Shown here in pieces: positions 10,225 to 19,074 of a DNA stretch of 44,337 nt. Position numbers and translations under genes: made by a program. Position 1 is the first letter of the stretch. The number at the start of each line of letters is the position of its first letter. A model generated the notes under the pieces. The model saw only the letters and a program-made list of their open reading frames with translations, made no database searches and was not told where the DNA came from. The stretch is from a virus, in the IMG/VR virus record IMGVR_UViG_3300030090_001109, positions 1-44,337 of that record. The stretch is one strand, 5' to 3'.

Positions 10225-12615
10225 TTATCTTCTTGTATTAGAAGGTCTATCCATATTTGCAACTTCTTCTTTTCTTTTTTCAATTTCTCGTAAGAAACTG
10301 GAGAATCCTTTTCTAGTAGCTTTAAATGCTAAAGGTTCTGCGTATCGTAAAAAATCACTAACAAACTTTTTACCACCTGGTGTTTCTAACCAAGGTGTTT
10401 GATCTCCTCTTATTTTTTTAGATCTTCTAGATTTTGTATCACTTAAATTAGGTATATCTTTTTTAATAACAATTTCTTCACCTAACGGAAAATCTCTATC
10501 TAGTATAGCTTTACCTTCAGGTGTAGCATAATAATCTTCTACCTCTTCTATAAGAAACTGTACATCATTGTATGAGATGTCACCATCTTCTGCTAATAAA
10601 TCAATCTTAGCTCTATTGACACGTTCTTGATCTGGGTGTACTAATAGTTTACTTCTAATATATTCTGGTAATTCATCAAGTTGTTTTTCAATTTCAGACT
10701 TAGGTATTTCATCTTTACCAACTAACGATGCTTGTTGTCTTGCAATATCAGTAGCAGACACAGGTGGGTATTTTGTACGATTATGTTGATTGGCTATAAG
10801 TTGATAAATTTCTGGTAAATCTTTACCATCAGAATCTATAAATCTTTTAAGATAATCTTCTGTGCCAGGTAAAACACTTTTAGTAATTGCTTCTGAACCA
10901 TTAGTTTTTATTGCGTATGCAGCTAATTCTAAATCTTTGTTTAGTGTCATTTCTGGATCAGGATCAATAGCACGTTCATAATAATCATATGTAATGCCAT
11001 CTTCACCTTCTATTGTTGCATTAATGTTTCCTAGTACTTCTTTTTTAGCAATATCAAAAGCTTTTTCTTTTCCAAATTTGTCAACATTATCTTTGTATAT
11101 TCTATGAAAATCAGCTAATGCATTATCATGATATTCCCAATATCCGTCAGGCTTAGTATCACCATCATTTTTAAGTTTAAATTTATTTTTTAGTCTTGTA
11201 TTTAATCTGTTTGTAAAACTTGTAACTTCTTCTTTTTTTAAACTTGTTGCATTACTCTGTGTTACTTTAGTTGACCATGTATTCCATAACTCTGTATCTT
11301 TTATTTTATCAACATCTTCTTGATTTATAGGTAAATTTCTACGTTGTCTAAATTCTAAATCTTCGATGATACCTTCATCATCTCTATCTTCTTCTGTCCT
11401 ATCTAGAATATTTTTTAATTTAGTAGGTACTGTACCCCACTGTGGGTCCCACTGATTTAGTTTTTCTTTTATTTGTTCTTCTGTAAAACGTTTACCATCT
11501 TTTTTTAATTCTGCTTCTTCTTTTAAAACATCCTGTGTAAATTGTTTACCTTTTAATTCTTGTGCTTCTATTTCATTTTCAATAACATCATTTTGATATT
11601 CAGTAACTTCATCTCCTAATTTTAACCATCTAGTTTTCCATCTACTTACTTTGTATGGTTTACCATCAATCATTATTTCTTGTTCTTGTATAGCCTTTAA
11701 ATCATCTTCTGTTAACTGACCAGTTTTTGCCATATCAGTTAATATTGTAAATACCTCGTCTAAAGCTTCTGCACGACTATAAGGTTTATTATTTTCATCG
11801 ACTGTTCTTTTTACAGAATCAAGTAATCTTTTAAAATTTTTATTGATAGCAAAATCATTAACAGCATCTTCTCTTACTTTAAAACTTTTATCTATTGCAT
11901 CATTTTTTTCATAATCTTTCATTATGTTTTTATGAGCACTTTGAACTTTATCATAAAAACCAACGTTCTTATCATCTAATAGTGCTCTATTTACATCAGT
12001 AAGATTTTGTTCTTTAATATATTGCCTTCTCAAGGCTTTCATTGCAATATTTTTTTGATCTAAAGTTTCTGCTGTTTTAGGAGTAAACTCAACACCATTA
12101 ACTTCTAACTTTATATCCTCATTATTTATCATCTCACCTTTCAGCCAATCTTCATAGTTATCAGCTGCAATCTTAGATTTCTGTTGTACGTAACTATATA
12201 AAGCCCATCCAGATAAGTTACTGATCTCATCAGCTTGCTGAAATGAACCACCATCTTCTAGCACTTCTACAGCAACAGTATCTAAGTCTTCTTTGTTTTT
12301 TGTTATTGTTGTTAAATTAGATTCGTAATCAAATATATCTTCTTGCGGTATATCTACTTTACCAGTAGCTTCCTTAGATTCTATATCCTGTTCTATGAAT
12401 GCTAATTTACCTCTAAGGATTTCTTCTTCCTTAAAATCTTCTGCTTTGCTTTTGACAAAACCATCTAATGTATCTGAAAAAGTAGAAAGAGCTGCTAACC
12501 TTTCTCTACCTCTTTCACGATCTTCAGCTAAACGTACAGACTCAATTTCTCGAAATCTATCTGCGTTTCTTTGTTCACCAGCTGAAAGATTACGTAGTAC
12601 TTCTTTATATGACAT
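10225..12615 (-). CDS. Internal virion protein C-like (T7 gp15 position)
   Basis: 796 residues, very rich in Lys, Glu and Asp, with long predicted helical stretches and no membrane segment, as in T7 gp15 (about 750 residues), which with gp14 and gp16 forms the ejected core that carries DNA across the envelope. It begins MSYKEVLRNLSAGEQRNADR and lies between the gp14-like gene (stop at 12618, two bases upstream of its ATG) and the gp16-like gene (24 bases downstream). The call rests on gene order, size and composition, not on a diagnostic motif. Confidence 0.78.
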   Translation of the reverse strand: MSYKEVLRNLSAGEQRNADRFREIESVRLAEDRERGRERLAALSTFSDTLDGFVKSKAEDFKEEEILRGKLAFIEQDIESKEATGKVDIPQEDIFDYESNLTTITKNKEDLDTVAVEVLEDGGSFQQADEISNLSGWALYSYVQQKSKIAADNYEDWLKGEMINNEDIKLEVNGVEFTPKTAETLDQKNIAMKALRRQYIKEQNLTDVNRALLDDKNVGFYDKVQSAHKNIMKDYEKNDAIDKSFKVREDAVNDFAINKNFKRLLDSVKRTVDENNKPYSRAEALDEVFTILTDMAKTGQLTEDDLKAIQEQEIMIDGKPYKVSRWKTRWLKLGDEVTEYQNDVIENEIEAQELKGKQFTQDVLKEEAELKKDGKRFTEEQIKEKLNQWDPQWGTVPTKLKNILDRTEEDRDDEGIIEDLEFRQRRNLPINQEDVDKIKDTELWNTWSTKVTQSNATSLKKEEVTSFTNRLNTRLKNKFKLKNDGDTKPDGYWEYHDNALADFHRIYKDNVDKFGKEKAFDIAKKEVLGNINATIEGEDGITYDYYERAIDPDPEMTLNKDLELAAYAIKTNGSEAITKSVLPGTEDYLKRFIDSDGKDLPEIYQLIANQHNRTKYPPVSATDIARQQASLVGKDEIPKSEIEKQLDELPEYIRSKLLVHPDQERVNRAKIDLLAEDGDISYNDVQFLIEEVEDYYATPEGKAILDRDFPLGEEIVIKKDIPNLSDTKSRRSKKIRGDQTPWLETPGGKKFVSDFLRYAEPLAFKATRKGFSSFLREIEKRKEEVANMDRPSNTRR

Positions 12616-12617
12616 AA

Positions 12618-13523
12618 TTATAAGAATGTATTTTGTGTCTCAAACCCAAGACTCTGGCCTGTATCAAATGTTTTACTAGCAACATAATCATCTAACTCTG
12701 ATTGTAAAAATGGATTTTGTTTAAATTGAGGTATCTCATACTGTGGCACCTCCATAGTAGTAAATGATGTTGATCCCTGATTATATGCATCAGAAAATGA
12801 TGGTGCTTGATTTTGTGCACTACCTGGTGGTGTAAATTGGTATGGATTACCACTTTGTGTTACATCAGGTGCTTTGTTATCTTGATATTGTTGATATCTA
12901 TTAAAACCAGCACTTGCAATAGATAATGCTGTATTGAAGAAACTTGGACCTTTTTTAAATGGTGTTAATAGTGGTGGTGCTTCAGGACTTGGTCTACCAG
13001 TAATATACTCTACATATTTACCTTGAGCAAAAGATGATATAGCTCTGCCAGCTTTATCTTGAAATAGTATCTGACTATCTTTGGCAAATGCAGCTTGTGC
13101 ACCAGCAGCAGCCCATTGTTGTCCTAACTCAGCTATACCTCCTCTACCAGATCTACGTCCAGCTTGTTCTCTACCACCAGCATTTATCATTTTAGCAAGT
13201 ATTCTTTGTTGTGATATAGCAGCATTACCAACAGCTTCTCTAGCTCTTAGTTGTGCTTCTGCAATAGAATCTTGTGTTTCACGCCATTTGTTGTCAACTT
13301 CGATGTCACCATCTTGTTTACTATTTCTCCAAATGAGTTCTTCGTTTCTGTTTTTAGTATTGTAGGCATTGATTGCTAATCTATTTTGTATAGCGATTGA
13401 TTCATTAGCTTCTCTTGTTTGCCTTCGTTGTTCTCCGTATTGTCCTAGTGCTCCTAAAGCATCTAGTCCGAAGCCGATTCCGCTGGACATCCCTGCGGAC
13501 ATTCCTCCTGATCCTGCACACAT
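12618..13523 (-). CDS. Internal virion protein B-like (T7 gp14 position)
   Basis: 301 residues. The Gly/Ala/Ser-rich N-terminus (MCAGSGGMSAGMSSGIGFGL) is followed by a helical stretch rich in Q, R, E and A (residues about 25-165) and a Pro/Gln-rich C-terminus. T7 gp14 similarly has a hydrophobic start and a helical body and is ejected into the cell envelope. The gene overlaps the end of the gp13-like gene by 61 bases if translation starts at 13523; in-frame ATGs at 13502 and 13490 would shorten the overlap. I keep the first start because an MCA-type N-terminus also occurs at 23240 in this genome. Confidence 0.75.
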   Translation of the reverse strand: MCAGSGGMSAGMSSGIGFGLDALGALGQYGEQRRQTREANESIAIQNRLAINAYNTKNRNEELIWRNSKQDGDIEVDNKWRETQDSIAEAQLRAREAVGNAAISQQRILAKMINAGGREQAGRRSGRGGIAELGQQWAAAGAQAAFAKDSQILFQDKAGRAISSFAQGKYVEYITGRPSPEAPPLLTPFKKGPSFFNTALSIASAGFNRYQQYQDNKAPDVTQSGNPYQFTPPGSAQNQAPSFSDAYNQGSTSFTTMEVPQYEIPQFKQNPFLQSELDDYVASKTFDTGQSLGFETQNTFL

Positions 13524-13957
13524 GGTATTTTACAAAATTCAATAAATGGTAATAAGTTCGGACCATGTAAAACTTCACGAAGAAATTTAAAGCCCAAAAA
13601 TTTTAATAATCTTAGGTGTGTTGTATTTCGTTTATCACAAATATTCCACAACAAAGATTCAGTTCGTTTATCTAACCATCGTTTCGCTTCTCTAGAAAAT
13701 GAAACTGGATAGTCATGAATGACATCTGTACATATCATCCATATTCGCCCATCTGGATAAACGCCAGCCAATCCAGCAGTCTTGCCGTTTGGCATCGTGA
13801 AATAGATATTGTCTCCAGATTCTAAGAAAAGAGGAACATGGACAACAGGTGTTAATCCATGACCCTCAACAAGTTCTCGATAGTCGTCTGAACGTAAGTT
13901 TTGTGCAACTTCTAAAGCTACTGCTTTTGTAGCTGGGAGGATAGTTACTTTAGACAC
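13463..13957 (-). CDS. gp13-like internal virion protein (DUF2833 / acetyltransferase fold)
   Basis: 164 residues. The pattern of an N-terminal MSKVTILPATKAVALEVAQN strand-helix, a central GLAGVYPDGRIWMICTDVI, and a late NTTHLRLLKFLGFKFLRE helix resembles the GNAT-like fold of the DUF2833 family, which includes T7 gp13-related proteins needed for proper core assembly. It sits between tail tubular protein B and the gp14-like gene, the gp13 position. The start overlaps the end of the upstream gene by eight bases. Catalytic activity as an acetyltransferase is not implied by the sequence. Confidence 0.72.
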   Translation of the reverse strand: MSKVTILPATKAVALEVAQNLRSDDYRELVEGHGLTPVVHVPLFLESGDNIYFTMPNGKTAGLAGVYPDGRIWMICTDVIHDYPVSFSREAKRWLDKRTESLLWNICDKRNTTHLRLLKFLGFKFLREVLHGPNLLPFIEFCKIPCVQDQEECPQGCPAESASD

Positions 13958-16799
13958 GTCTATAATATTTAGGGTTGTAATCTCCTTCCCAGTTCATCGA
14001 GTGAAGTGTAGCTGGTGAAGGATGTGTTGATTTAATTTGTATATCTAAGTTTGTATTTCTTTCGTATATCGGTATTGTTTGTATAAACTCTTCTACTACA
14101 GGTAATTCATTTGCTTTTATAGAATCTATCTCAGCGGCACTGAAATTAGTTGTATAGTCAACTCTACCTCTTCTTTTTACAACTGTATCAATATTTCCTA
14201 TTTCACCAAATGCAAAATGTAATCTATGTATAACTAATGATGATCTTGTATCTGATCTTGTTTTTTCTCCAGCTGCTTTTGTAACAAATATAGTAGGTAA
14301 TTCTAATGACCAATCATATAGATAACCTAGCATTAATGTAGACCCAGTCCAATTACCTTCTACTTCTAAATTTTGTGTACCACTTACGATATTAGCTTTT
14401 GCGTATCTACCAATATCATTTCCAGCATTATTGTTATATACAGCTAGTTGCCCAGTACTAGCATATCCAGTTGGTTTTGCAAAAGTTGTTTTTTTAGTTG
14501 TTGCATTATATGAGCCAGAAGATAAAGCTGATAGTTGACTATGTCTATCTAAATGTATAGGATAATTTTCTGCACCTATAAGTGTTGTGTCATCTTGTTT
14601 TTTTACATCAATAGCTTCTAAAATATGTTCTCCGCCACTTAAAACAACAACATAATATACATCATCTAATATTGCATGGTGTACTAATTCACCAGTTAAT
14701 AACCATCTAAACCAAGCTGACTGTACTCTTTTTTCTCCATTATTATAAAACCTAAAACCCCATACTTCATTAGATGGTGAGTCAGTATCAGCATATCTAG
14801 CACCTAGTAATAGTAAACTATTTTCTTTAGAAGTTGTAGGTAAATTAATATTAATAGGTAATTTTTTTGATATTAGTTTGCTTTGTTCTAGAACTGTAGG
14901 CTCACCTTCTCTTCTAATATCAGCCATTTCAAATATTCTACCATTCTTACCAGTGCTATTTATAAATCCTGATGTAGTACCTAAAGAAAAAGGCACAGTT
15001 TTTGGATTATAATTATAGGCACATAAATAATTTATTTTTGCTGTAGATGGTGTTAATGCATCACTATCTGTAGTTAACATAAATTGTTGGTTAGAACTAA
15101 ATAATAATAGTCCTGAGTTAACTTCTATACCATCAAATAATGTCGTTGGAAAAGTAGAACTAGCCTGGATATCTATAGGGTCAGCTGTAGATTCTGACAT
15201 TGCAGTTGTACTAAAGAAATTAAAAAAGTCATTAGTTTTTGACAATACAACATTGCCTTTACTTAATACGACCAATCTATTTCTAAAAAATAACATTTTT
15301 TCTAATGTGCTTCCTATAAAACTAGGAACTGGGTTTGTGTTGTCATCACCAACATCACGTAGACTGTAGTCGATTGTTTGTACACGAAATCTACCTTGTG
15401 GATATGTAGTACCAGCTGATTCTCTAACAATCTTTACAGGCATAGTATCTTTATCAATTTCTATTTCTATGCCAGGTGCTGGACATTCTTCCCATACACC
15501 TTCACCAAAAAAGTTACCACTAGTACCAGCGTTAGATTGTTTAAATTTTAAAAAGAAATCGTCATCATCATCACCACTATTAACAATCTTGACCACATAA
15601 TTATGTCTACAATTAGTAGGTAATTCTGCAATTGAGTTTGCTTCATTAGTTATAATATTCATCAACTGTGGTTCTGGTGTACTAACAGCAAAAGGTGTAC
15701 TGCGTTGTAGATGTAAACAGTTACCAGTTATAGTTGCTGTAATACCCGTACCAGAAATAGCGTCTAGTGCAGTTTTCATATCACCTAATATACCAGCAGC
15801 TGTTACAGCTTCATCAGCACTAGAAGAGGTAGCAGCTGGGCGTACAGCAGCAATATTAGCAGAACTACGTATTGTGACATGTGATTTTATTTCAACAGTT
15901 CCTGAACCACCTTTTTCAGTTGTGTAGTTATGTGTATTACCAGTAACCCATCCTTCACCACCAAATTGTAATTTTGCAAATGGTTGATAAGAGTCGTTAT
16001 ACTCTGGTCCAGAGTTTGTACCACCAATATTATTAGGATCGACAACAGGTGAACATCTTACGTCTATTTCGTATCTTAAATTTTTTGTACCACTACTAGT
16101 TGCATTTATAACTTCTCTACCCATAGCTTGACATGATCCATCATTTGCACCACTACTTTCAGAAAAGTTTTTTCTTGCAGCTATAGATGTAGCTCTTGTT
16201 TCTGTAATTGATGTACCAGGATTAGTAGGATTATAAATATTTAATGCGTACTGTTTACCATAAGATATTGTTTTTAATTCTATTATTGCTTCATTAACTA
16301 GAGCTGGTGACAAATCAGATGCACCACTTTTCATAGCTGTTGTCTTTTTTCTATTAGTAAAAAAAGTTTGCTCGTTAAGTGTTAGTGCCTGAATATCAGT
16401 AGATTCTGTCCAACCAGATAAATATGTTTGTGCATTGTTACTTACATTAGGCAAACCATTTGCATCATTATCTTTGTAGATAATTAAATTGGTTCCTTGG
16501 CCATTATTGTCATGATATGAAAAACCATCTCTTGTTCTCCATATTTGTACTACACCAGATGTATTTACACAACCTATATACTGATTATCTTCATCTGTAT
16601 AAATGTGAAACCAACTTAATGTACCACTGTTTGGTGTAATTTTTTTTATTAATTTACTGCCAGGTCTTTTTATACAACCTAAAGTTACATCAGGTATAGC
16701 ATTAACTAAATCTTTAACTTGTCCTGGTAGTTTTAATTCATCTGGCTGTTCTGATATTCCTAAAATATAGTTAGGTATTTGTTGTGTAACTGTAGACAT
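13950..16799 (-). CDS. Tail tubular protein B (T7 gp12-like nozzle)
   Basis: 949 residues, beginning MSTVTQQIPNYILGISEQPD, a start typical of cyanophage and T7 gp12 proteins (PNYxxGISxQPDxxxxPGQ). The family builds the hexameric nozzle at the tail tip. The segment VKDLVNAIPDVTLGCIKRPG continues that conserved N-terminal region, and the long beta-rich body fits the propeller-like fold known for gp12. Its ATG shares one base with the stop region of the tail tubular A gene (16799), so the two are probably translationally coupled. Confidence 0.9.
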   Translation of the reverse strand: MSTVTQQIPNYILGISEQPDELKLPGQVKDLVNAIPDVTLGCIKRPGSKLIKKITPNSGTLSWFHIYTDEDNQYIGCVNTSGVVQIWRTRDGFSYHDNNGQGTNLIIYKDNDANGLPNVSNNAQTYLSGWTESTDIQALTLNEQTFFTNRKKTTAMKSGASDLSPALVNEAIIELKTISYGKQYALNIYNPTNPGTSITETRATSIAARKNFSESSGANDGSCQAMGREVINATSSGTKNLRYEIDVRCSPVVDPNNIGGTNSGPEYNDSYQPFAKLQFGGEGWVTGNTHNYTTEKGGSGTVEIKSHVTIRSSANIAAVRPAATSSSADEAVTAAGILGDMKTALDAISGTGITATITGNCLHLQRSTPFAVSTPEPQLMNIITNEANSIAELPTNCRHNYVVKIVNSGDDDDDFFLKFKQSNAGTSGNFFGEGVWEECPAPGIEIEIDKDTMPVKIVRESAGTTYPQGRFRVQTIDYSLRDVGDDNTNPVPSFIGSTLEKMLFFRNRLVVLSKGNVVLSKTNDFFNFFSTTAMSESTADPIDIQASSTFPTTLFDGIEVNSGLLLFSSNQQFMLTTDSDALTPSTAKINYLCAYNYNPKTVPFSLGTTSGFINSTGKNGRIFEMADIRREGEPTVLEQSKLISKKLPININLPTTSKENSLLLLGARYADTDSPSNEVWGFRFYNNGEKRVQSAWFRWLLTGELVHHAILDDVYYVVVLSGGEHILEAIDVKKQDDTTLIGAENYPIHLDRHSQLSALSSGSYNATTKKTTFAKPTGYASTGQLAVYNNNAGNDIGRYAKANIVSGTQNLEVEGNWTGSTLMLGYLYDWSLELPTIFVTKAAGEKTRSDTRSSLVIHRLHFAFGEIGNIDTVVKRRGRVDYTTNFSAAEIDSIKANELPVVEEFIQTIPIYERNTNLDIQIKSTHPSPATLHSMNWEGDYNPKYYRRV

Positions 16800-17461
16800 T
16801 ATCTCTGCAATGCTTTAAATGGTTTGTATGTTGAATAATGTGTGTTATGTCCAAAACCTAACATATTATAATCACCTTGATTACACTCATATTCCATACA
16901 TGCAGCTCTAGCCATTTGCTCTTGTGTAGCTATTAGTTGTACAAGTTGTGCATTTGTAATCATTTGTGTAGCTGCTCTACCAGCTGCCTTATATGTTATG
17001 TATCTCTTAAACACAGAAGGTAAATCCTCATACTCAAAAAGATAAACAACATTTAGTAGAATGTCATCGTCAAATTCATATGTATGATTTACTTTGTCAT
17101 ATAGTTTTCCTTGTCTTCTAACTGGATCTATAGTTCTATCTTCAGGATTTTCTGAATCTAATCTCAGTACATTTGTAGGTATAACAATATGTTTTGTTGT
17201 TGCATCTGGACTAAACTTAACATGATTTTCTCTGTTAAAAGACCAGCCTTCATTTTGTATGTCACTATTACACTCTTTTAGTATCTGAAATATAAGTGCT
17301 ATTTCTGGATTCTCAAAAGTGTTAGCAACTTCTGAAGCTGTATTAGTTACGTTTGTAGTTACTTTACCTAATGTTGTTACTGGAGATTGACCGATAGCTC
17401 CCAGTATTGTATTTACAGCGGAGAGTTCTGTCTCGGTATCTATTGTTGTGGGAGTTGTCAT
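16799..17461 (-). CDS. Tail tubular protein A (T7 gp11-like gatekeeper)
   Basis: 220 residues, the usual size of gp11. Family features include the early SAVNTILGAIGQSPV helix (residues about 14-28), the EIALIFQILKECNSDIQNEG stretch and the late FKRYITYKAAGRAATQM segment. gp11 forms a ring below the portal, to which tail fibres and the gp12 nozzle attach. The gene follows the capsid gene after a strong terminator at 17462-17490, so its transcription needs read-through or a separate promoter, as in T7 downstream of gene 10. Confidence 0.9.
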   Translation of the reverse strand: MTTPTTIDTETELSAVNTILGAIGQSPVTTLGKVTTNVTNTASEVANTFENPEIALIFQILKECNSDIQNEGWSFNRENHVKFSPDATTKHIVIPTNVLRLDSENPEDRTIDPVRRQGKLYDKVNHTYEFDDDILLNVVYLFEYEDLPSVFKRYITYKAAGRAATQMITNAQLVQLIATQEQMARAACMEYECNQGDYNMLGFGHNTHYSTYKPFKALQR

Positions 17462-17490
17462 ATAAATAAAAAAGGGGAGCCGAAGCTCCC
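17462..17490 (-). terminator. Rho-independent terminator after the capsid gene
   Basis: On the minus strand the sequence reads GGGAGC-TTCG-GCTCCC (17490-17475), a six-base-pair GC-rich stem with a UUCG tetraloop, followed directly by CTTTTTTATTT. It lies between the capsid stop and the gp11 start, the same place as T-phi in T7, and would limit expression of tail genes relative to capsid. Confidence 0.93.
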
Positions 17491-17505
17491 GTATAAATGT
17501 ATAAA

Positions 17506-18633
17506 TTAGAATGCAGAAGGAGCAGATGTTCCAACATATAGTTCAACAGCAGCAGCTGGGTTTAAGTAGTCTGCACCCATAGCCATGCGACCTAAGATCA
17601 CATCGCCTTGGTAGATTACAGAAACGTCACCGTTTGTTACTTGAACTTGTGGTCCGATTGCTTCAACAACACCAGCAGCTTCCTTTTGGAAGATAAGTCC
17701 ACAAGACTTAGCACCTAACTCAGCGTTAGTACCGTAGTCGTTGTTAACTCCACCAGTAGCGTTAGCATTCTCAGGTGTAGGTCCAATGAAAGAACCAAGA
17801 TTTCCAGGAGAAGTCTCACCTGTTGTACCGCCGTAAGCAACACCATACTTGCCAAGGAAAGGAATATTCATTGACTTGTAGATGTGGATACCAGCGATTT
17901 CTATAACGCCTGATCCACCTTGTAATGCATCACCCTGTACATCTCTATTAACAAGTCCGTTAGACCCTACATTTTGGATGAGGGAATAATATTGTCTTGG
18001 GTTCAATACCGCACAGCGTCCGTCAGTACTCACTCCTTTTTCGTCAAGAGCAGCAGCAGCATCATAAAATGCGTTTACTAGGTTTGTAGCGTTATAAGCA
18101 TCAGAATCGTTTGTTGTAGATCCAACTCTGATTTGTGTTCCGCCAGGCTCTACAAAACTTGTTGCAGATACTGGAGATGCAGATCTAGCTCCACGTGTTA
18201 TAGAACGGAAGATAAGTCTGTCATATTTTTCAGCAAGAGCATATCCAATCTTCTTGGAAATTTCTCCTCTTAATTCGTAGTGAGCAAGAGTTTCATCTAA
18301 GTCATAAACAAATGCAGAGCTGATTAGTAGATCATCCATTACGATGGTCTTCTCTGCCACTGGAGGTGCCTTGTCACTGTTTCCAAGTATGGGAGTACCT
18401 GGTGTGTGAAAGGAACTGCTCATGCGTCCTGTGTAGACGAACTGTAGAGATTTGCCGTTTCTTAGTGTTCTCTTTGTTACAAGATCTCTAGCAATTGTTT
18501 CATGCTGGAAACCTTTAAACATTTCTCCACTAAACAATTTAAGGTAAAGGGCGTACTTATCGGTAGCACCACCATACCCTGTGCCTGTAGATAGATTCGA
18601 TCTACCTAAAGCAACTTGATTAGCATTAGCCAT
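17506..18633 (-). CDS. Major capsid protein (T7 gp10-like)
   Basis: 375 residues, the usual length for podovirus major capsid proteins with the HK97-type fold. It begins MANANQVALGRSNLSTGTGY and contains conserved features of the cyanophage gp10 family: KYALYLKLFSGEMFKGF near the N-terminus, VMDDLLISSAFVYDLDE (residues about 95-115), a CAVLNPRQYYSLIQ segment and the late QVTNGDVSVIYQGDVILGRM. It has its own long structured leader upstream and a strong terminator downstream, which fits its need for very high expression. Codon use appears more selective (more GTA/GCA/AAC) than in the neighbouring tail genes. No frameshifted longer form is evident. Confidence 0.95.
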   Translation of the reverse strand: MANANQVALGRSNLSTGTGYGGATDKYALYLKLFSGEMFKGFQHETIARDLVTKRTLRNGKSLQFVYTGRMSSSFHTPGTPILGNSDKAPPVAEKTIVMDDLLISSAFVYDLDETLAHYELRGEISKKIGYALAEKYDRLIFRSITRGARSASPVSATSFVEPGGTQIRVGSTTNDSDAYNATNLVNAFYDAAAALDEKGVSTDGRCAVLNPRQYYSLIQNVGSNGLVNRDVQGDALQGGSGVIEIAGIHIYKSMNIPFLGKYGVAYGGTTGETSPGNLGSFIGPTPENANATGGVNNDYGTNAELGAKSCGLIFQKEAAGVVEAIGPQVQVTNGDVSVIYQGDVILGRMAMGADYLNPAAAVELYVGTSAPSAF

Positions 18634-18813
18634 TTTAAGTTATAAAATCTAAGGTATAAATAATCGTCTTCACATGCGAAAAGTTGCGAGTCTTATGCGA
18701 CTCATTTGTTGCGTGGTCTATCCCACCGTCATGACGGCTAGTGAGTATCCTCGTAAGGGTCAAAAGCCAAACTGAAAGAGAGTCCGACTCTGAGGTGCTC
18801 TCTTTCTTTGTTG
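18634..18813 (-). other. Structured non-coding leader of the capsid gene
   Basis: No ORF is credible here. The stretch contains several inverted repeats: GAAAGAGAG/CTCTCTTTC (18774-18782 with 18798-18806, 15-base loop), the perfect palindrome CCGTCATGACGG (18726-18737), and GAGTC-TTATGC-GACTC (18688-18703). GAGTC/GACTC arms also occur at 18780-18790, so alternative pairings are possible. Just before the palindrome, the minus strand reads ATACTCACTAGCC, sharing ACTCACTA with the core of the T7 promoter. This could be a phage promoter plus mRNA-stabilising hairpins for the capsid message; none of that is proven. Confidence 0.6.
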
Positions 18814-18867
18814 TTACTTAACTATTCTAGTGTAAGCAACGCCACGATATACGTAAGTTACTGTCAT
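18814..18867 (-). CDS. 17-residue peptide downstream of the riboswitch
   Basis: The ORF encodes MTVTYVYRGVAYTRIVK. A Shine-Dalgarno-like GGGAG (minus strand, 18879-18875) lies seven bases before the ATG. The YRGVAY core resembles the short DUF4278-type proteins of cyanobacteria and their phages. Downstream-peptide (glutamine-II) RNAs are known to precede ORFs as short as 17 codons, which fits exactly. Function is unknown; a regulatory peptide acting on host nitrogen metabolism is only a guess. The ORF is far below normal gene-calling limits. Confidence 0.6.
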   Translation of the reverse strand: MTVTYVYRGVAYTRIVK

Positions 18868-18884
18868 GAGTAATCTCCCATATA

Positions 18885-18937
18885 CCTAGACCCCGTTCCA
18901 TGTCTAGGTTTCATGCGTCCTATAACAGGATGAACGG
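18885..18937 (-). promoter_or_regulatory. Glutamine-II (Downstream-peptide) type riboswitch
   Basis: On the minus strand: stem P1 CCGTTC (18937-18932) pairs with GAACGG (18898-18893); inside is a hairpin TCCT-GTTAT-AGGA (18930-18918). CCTAGAC (18908-18902), within the P1 loop, pairs perfectly over seven bases with GTCTAGG (18891-18885) just 3' of P1, making an H-type pseudoknot. The conserved strings CGTTCATCC and AGGACGCA match the glnA/Downstream-peptide motif as I remember it. The pseudoknot ends six bases before the Shine-Dalgarno of a 17-codon ORF, so ligand binding could control its translation. Motif and ligand assignment are from memory of the family. Confidence 0.75.
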
Positions 18938-18946
18938 ACGTGGCAT

Positions 18947-19072
18947 TTATTCTTCTTTTTTAATATAGCGTCCTTTTTCGTCACGCTTTTTTTTCACTGG
19001 TTTTTCTGTAACTATTGGTATATTTTTTCTACCTGTAGTTTCAGATTTCCAGTGTCTTGTACTTTCAGCCAT
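18947..19072 (-). CDS. Small basic protein, 41 residues
   Basis: ORF from ATG 19072 to stop at 18947, beginning MAESTRHWKSETTGRKNIPI and ending in a Lys-rich tail (KPVKKKRDEKGRYIKKEE). It is two bases downstream of the preceding small gene, in the same tight operon. It is strongly basic and has no motif I recognise. It is one of a run of tiny genes between scaffold and capsid and could be a DNA- or capsid-associated protein. Confidence 0.6.
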   Translation of the reverse strand: MAESTRHWKSETTGRKNIPIVTEKPVKKKRDEKGRYIKKEE

Positions 19073-19074
19073 TT

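Noticed and set aside
18774-18806. Rho-independent terminator on the plus strand (9-bp stem followed by TTTG)
   Set aside because: There are no plus-strand genes, and on the minus strand no T-run follows; it is better viewed as a leader hairpin.
18864-18914. 16-codon ORF (MKPRHGTGSRYMGDYS) overlapping the 17-residue peptide start
   Set aside because: It lies within the riboswitch pairing elements, its start has no ribosome-binding site, and its codons are explained by the P1/pseudoknot sequence.
18920-18946. 8-codon ORF MPRPFILL
   Set aside because: Too short, and overlaps the riboswitch 5' stem.
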